Shown here: positions 61,462 to 64,000 of the stretch, in pieces
How positions within the stretch are numbered: the first letter of the stretch is position 1
How the letters are laid out: each line of letters starts with the position of its first letter
Source of the DNA: Komagataella phaffii GS115
Lineage: Eukaryota > Ascomycota > Pichiomycetes > Pichiales > Pichiaceae
DNA: 64,000 nucleotides
Assembly: GCF_000027005.1 (NCBI RefSeq)
Contig: NC_012965.1
Coordinates: 1,227,001-1,291,000, forward strand
Reading direction: 5' to 3'
Notes under the pieces: generated by a model
Databases searched by the model: none
Seen by the model: the letters and a program-made list of their open reading frames with translations, nothing else
Told to the model about the DNA's origin: nothing
Position numbers and translations under genes: made by a program

Positions 61462-63951
61462 ATGTCTGTAGATGAGACGTTGAACGGTAGTCAGCCAGTT
61501 GATATTAATCAAATTGTTGAGAATGGGGATAAAAAGAAAAGCAAGAGAAAGAAGAAGAGTAAATCTCGGGAGAATGATTCAGCTATAGTAGTTAACGAAC
61601 CCACAAGTGTAGTTAAAACCACCGTTCTACAGAATAAAAAGATCAAGTTTGATAAACTGGAGGAAATAGAAGTTGCCCCACAGCCAGAAATAGCATCCGA
61701 TAAAGACTCTGCAAATGGCAATAATCCAAATTTCATACAGAGTAGTACTATTGAGACTGTCGAGGAAAGGATTATCGAAAGAGAGAGACCCATTCTGCGA
61801 TCTTCGCCTCAAGTCTTACAAAAGAAAGGGAAAGAACTTCCTAAGAATCCCAAAGTGATAGAGTTTTACAGTGACAATGAAGATGAAGATGACTTCGACT
61901 TCAAAGGATTAGCATTTGATAAGAGCAGTTTCTCTAAGGAGAATATTCGCAAAATCAAGCAAAAAGCTGAGGAATTATTGGAAATCAGAAAAACCTTACC
62001 TGTATTCAAAGCTAAGGATGAGCTAATCCCTACTCTTTTGAAAAATAAGGTAAATATTTTGATTGGTGAAACAGGTTCTGGTAAATCTACTCAGATTCCT
62101 CAGTTTTTAATGCCATTGAACTCAAAGGGTATAGCTGTAACGCAGCCTCGTAGGGTTGCTGCTATCAATTTGGCTACTCGTGTTTCTCAGGAACACGGTT
62201 GTGTGCTGGGGACCCACGTCGGTTTTTCCGTAAGGTTCAACAATGCCACGAGAAATGATACAAAGCTAAAATACTTGACGGATGGTATGTTACTGAGAGA
62301 ACTGATGATAGATCCTCTTTTGTCTCGCTATTCTACGATTATTATAGATGAAGCCCATGAACGTACCATCCTGACGGACTTGCTTATGGGATTTCTGAAA
62401 TCATTAGTAACCGTTGAGAGGAAAGATGACCCCGATTTTAGGGTAATCATCATGTCGGCTACCTTGGATGCTGAAAAGTTTTCCAAATTTTTTGCTGACG
62501 CTCCGATTCTATTTGTCGAAGGTAAAATGTACCCGGTGGAACGTTCTTATGTTAAAGCTCCTGTGGATGACATTGTAGACACAGTTGTTAAAACTCTAGT
62601 TCACTTGAATCAAGGGGAACAGAAAGGAGATGTCTTGTGCTTTCTTCCAGGCCAGGAAGAGATTGATAAAGCTGAAGCCGTTTTAAACCAACTTGCACCT
62701 TTACTTCCTAAGGAAGCGCCGAGGATAGTGCCATTGCCCTTATATGCTGCTCTGCCTTCTGCAAAGCAAGCCAAAGTATTTTTGCCAGTTAAAAACCACC
62801 AAAGAAAACTAATCTTAGCCACCAATATTGCTGAAACATCTGTTACCGTTCCGGGCATTAAGTACGTGGTGGACTCAGGCTTAAGAAAGGTCAAGGTTTG
62901 GAGACATCAGTTGGGTTTATCCACGCTTCTGACCACTCCCATTTCCAAAGCTTCAGCTACTCAACGAAGTGGAAGAGCAGGAAGAGAATCTGAAGGAAAA
63001 TGCTTCCGATTATACACAGAGTCAGATTACTTTAAATTGATTGAGCAGACGGAACCAGAGATAGTAAGATCAGACATTATATCCCCTGTCTTGATGTTAA
63101 AACGGTTACAAGTGGATGACATTTTGAACTGGCACTGGTTAGAGAATCCAGGCCAAGAAGCTCTCATAGCAGCACTGCAACAATTATACAGTCTTCAAGC
63201 TATTGATGAAGCTGGTAAAATCACCGATCTGGGGGAGAAGATGACCGTTTTGCCTCTTGCTCCACACTTGTCATCGGTCTTGATTACCGGTCACGAGAAT
63301 GGATGCCTGGAGCCAGTCATTGATATCGTTTCTTGCCTCTCTGTTGACAATCTTATTTTGAACCCAGCCAGCGACAGAAGAGATGAAGTTAATGAAAGGA
63401 GAAGAGCTGTATGTAACCTGGGTAACCGATATGGGGATCTGATGATGATGAAAGAGCTTTTTGATATGTATTTGGATATGCCGGACTCTTCAGAGAGAAA
63501 GAGATGGTGCAAAGAACTAGATTTGTCCTTCAAAGGGTTCAAGAATGTGCTCCGAGTCCGGGAGCAGCTTCGTCAGTATATGAATAATCTTTATTCGAAG
63601 GAAGGTGCATCAATTCTTGCTCAAGAGTCGGAGGAGTATGATGAAGAGCTAGGTATCACGACAAGCAACAAACCCATGGACGTGGATTCTATACTGAAAT
63701 CTTTTTTGAAAGGGTTCATCAACAATACAGCGATTGGAATGCCGGATCGATCTTACAGGACAGTCACTACAGGTCAATTGATCGCCATACACCCATCCTC
63801 CATGGTATTTGGAAAGAAGCTTGATGCAATCATGTACATAGAATACGTTTACACAACCAGAGGCTATGCCAGAAATGTCTCCAGCGTGCAATTAGAGTGG
63901 CTTCAAGAAGTGGCACCCCATCTTCTTGGAACTCGAACATCCATAAACTAA
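61462..63951 (+). CDS. DHR2: DEAH-box RNA helicase of the Dhr2/DHX33 type
   Basis: The 829-residue protein has a Lys-rich N terminus (KKKSKRKKKSKSREND) and a complete DEAH helicase core: GETGSGKST (motif I, about 201-209), TQPRRVAA (Ia), DEAHER (II, about 295), SATLD (III, about 332), and QRSGRAGRE (VI, about 502). The HA2 and OB-fold regions follow, ending with YTTRGYARNVSSVQLEWLQEVAPHLL. By sequence feel it is closest to Dhr2 (735 aa), a nucleolar helicase needed for 18S rRNA maturation. The paralogue call (Dhr2 versus Prp43, Prp22 or Dhr1) is less certain than the family call. The lysine-rich, unstructured N terminus suits nucleolar targeting. Confidence 0.88.
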   Translation: MSVDETLNGSQPVDINQIVENGDKKKSKRKKKSKSRENDSAIVVNEPTSVVKTTVLQNKKIKFDKLEEIEVAPQPEIASDKDSANGNNPNFIQSSTIETVEERIIERERPILRSSPQVLQKKGKELPKNPKVIEFYSDNEDEDDFDFKGLAFDKSSFSKENIRKIKQKAEELLEIRKTLPVFKAKDELIPTLLKNKVNILIGETGSGKSTQIPQFLMPLNSKGIAVTQPRRVAAINLATRVSQEHGCVLGTHVGFSVRFNNATRNDTKLKYLTDGMLLRELMIDPLLSRYSTIIIDEAHERTILTDLLMGFLKSLVTVERKDDPDFRVIIMSATLDAEKFSKFFADAPILFVEGKMYPVERSYVKAPVDDIVDTVVKTLVHLNQGEQKGDVLCFLPGQEEIDKAEAVLNQLAPLLPKEAPRIVPLPLYAALPSAKQAKVFLPVKNHQRKLILATNIAETSVTVPGIKYVVDSGLRKVKVWRHQLGLSTLLTTPISKASATQRSGRAGRESEGKCFRLYTESDYFKLIEQTEPEIVRSDIISPVLMLKRLQVDDILNWHWLENPGQEALIAALQQLYSLQAIDEAGKITDLGEKMTVLPLAPHLSSVLITGHENGCLEPVIDIVSCLSVDNLILNPASDRRDEVNERRRAVCNLGNRYGDLMMMKELFDMYLDMPDSSERKRWCKELDLSFKGFKNVLRVREQLRQYMNNLYSKEGASILAQESEEYDEELGITTSNKPMDVDSILKSFLKGFINNTAIGMPDRSYRTVTTGQLIAIHPSSMVFGKKLDAIMYIEYVYTTRGYARNVSSVQLEWLQEVAPHLLGTRTSIN

Positions 63952-64000
63952 ATATAGTAACATCTCAACCCAACCAGCCACCTGAAAGTGCGCGCCTGTG

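Overview
The window is about 64 kb of compact chromosomal DNA from a budding yeast. The proteins, the standard reading of CTG as Leu at conserved sites, the TACTAAC introns and the tRNA genes fit Komagataella (Pichia pastoris group); this species call is inference from sequence character, not a database match. About 27 protein genes, two tRNA genes and one RNA regulatory element can be supported. One ambiguous base (N at 30943) and one probable single-base frameshift (near 11456-11463) suggest either draft-quality sequence or, in the second case, a real lesion.

Layout: 1-7018 holds a truncated gene, an orphan protein and phospholipase D (SPO14). 7861-13000 is metabolic: fumarase (FUM1), the thiazole synthase THI4 and a frameshifted NCS1 permease. 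14350-25400 holds a tRNA-Leu(CAA), RPA49, VPS75, VPS10, CTF18 and SEC14. 25692-41797 holds BUD2, NAM7/UPF1, an orphan Ser-rich protein, aconitase (ACO1) and CDC25. 41948-54932 holds a GTPase-like orphan, an ARN/SIT-type siderophore transporter, a U1A-like snRNP protein, CBP6, DIB1, OPY1, MET14, a mitochondrial orphan and a hydantoinase/DUF917 protein. 55474-63951 holds a Zn2Cys6 regulator, an atypical thioredoxin, a tRNA-Ala(AGC), SHE3 and a DEAH helicase (DHR2-like).

The main discovery is at THI4 (minus strand, 9581-10801). Its 5' end carries a 222-nt intron that contains a well-formed thiamine pyrophosphate (TPP) riboswitch aptamer at 10635-10741, with the CUGAGA box, all helices and the AUAAU hairpin. 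The predicted splice joins AT to G and so creates the start codon; the unspliced RNA instead reads AUG UGA, a start followed at once by a stop. Splicing, and therefore Thi4 synthesis, should be switched by TPP. S. cerevisiae lacks such an element, although intron-borne TPP riboswitches are known in filamentous fungi.

Introns are otherwise short (48-69 nt), lie at the extreme 5' ends of genes, and have the branch point only 6-12 nt from the 3' splice site. They interrupt VPS75, SEC14 (three introns and a 14-nt microexon), CDC25, the U1A-like gene and DIB1, and the coordinates given here include the short first exons. Several apparent long reading frames begin at TTG or GTG; the first ATG was used instead.
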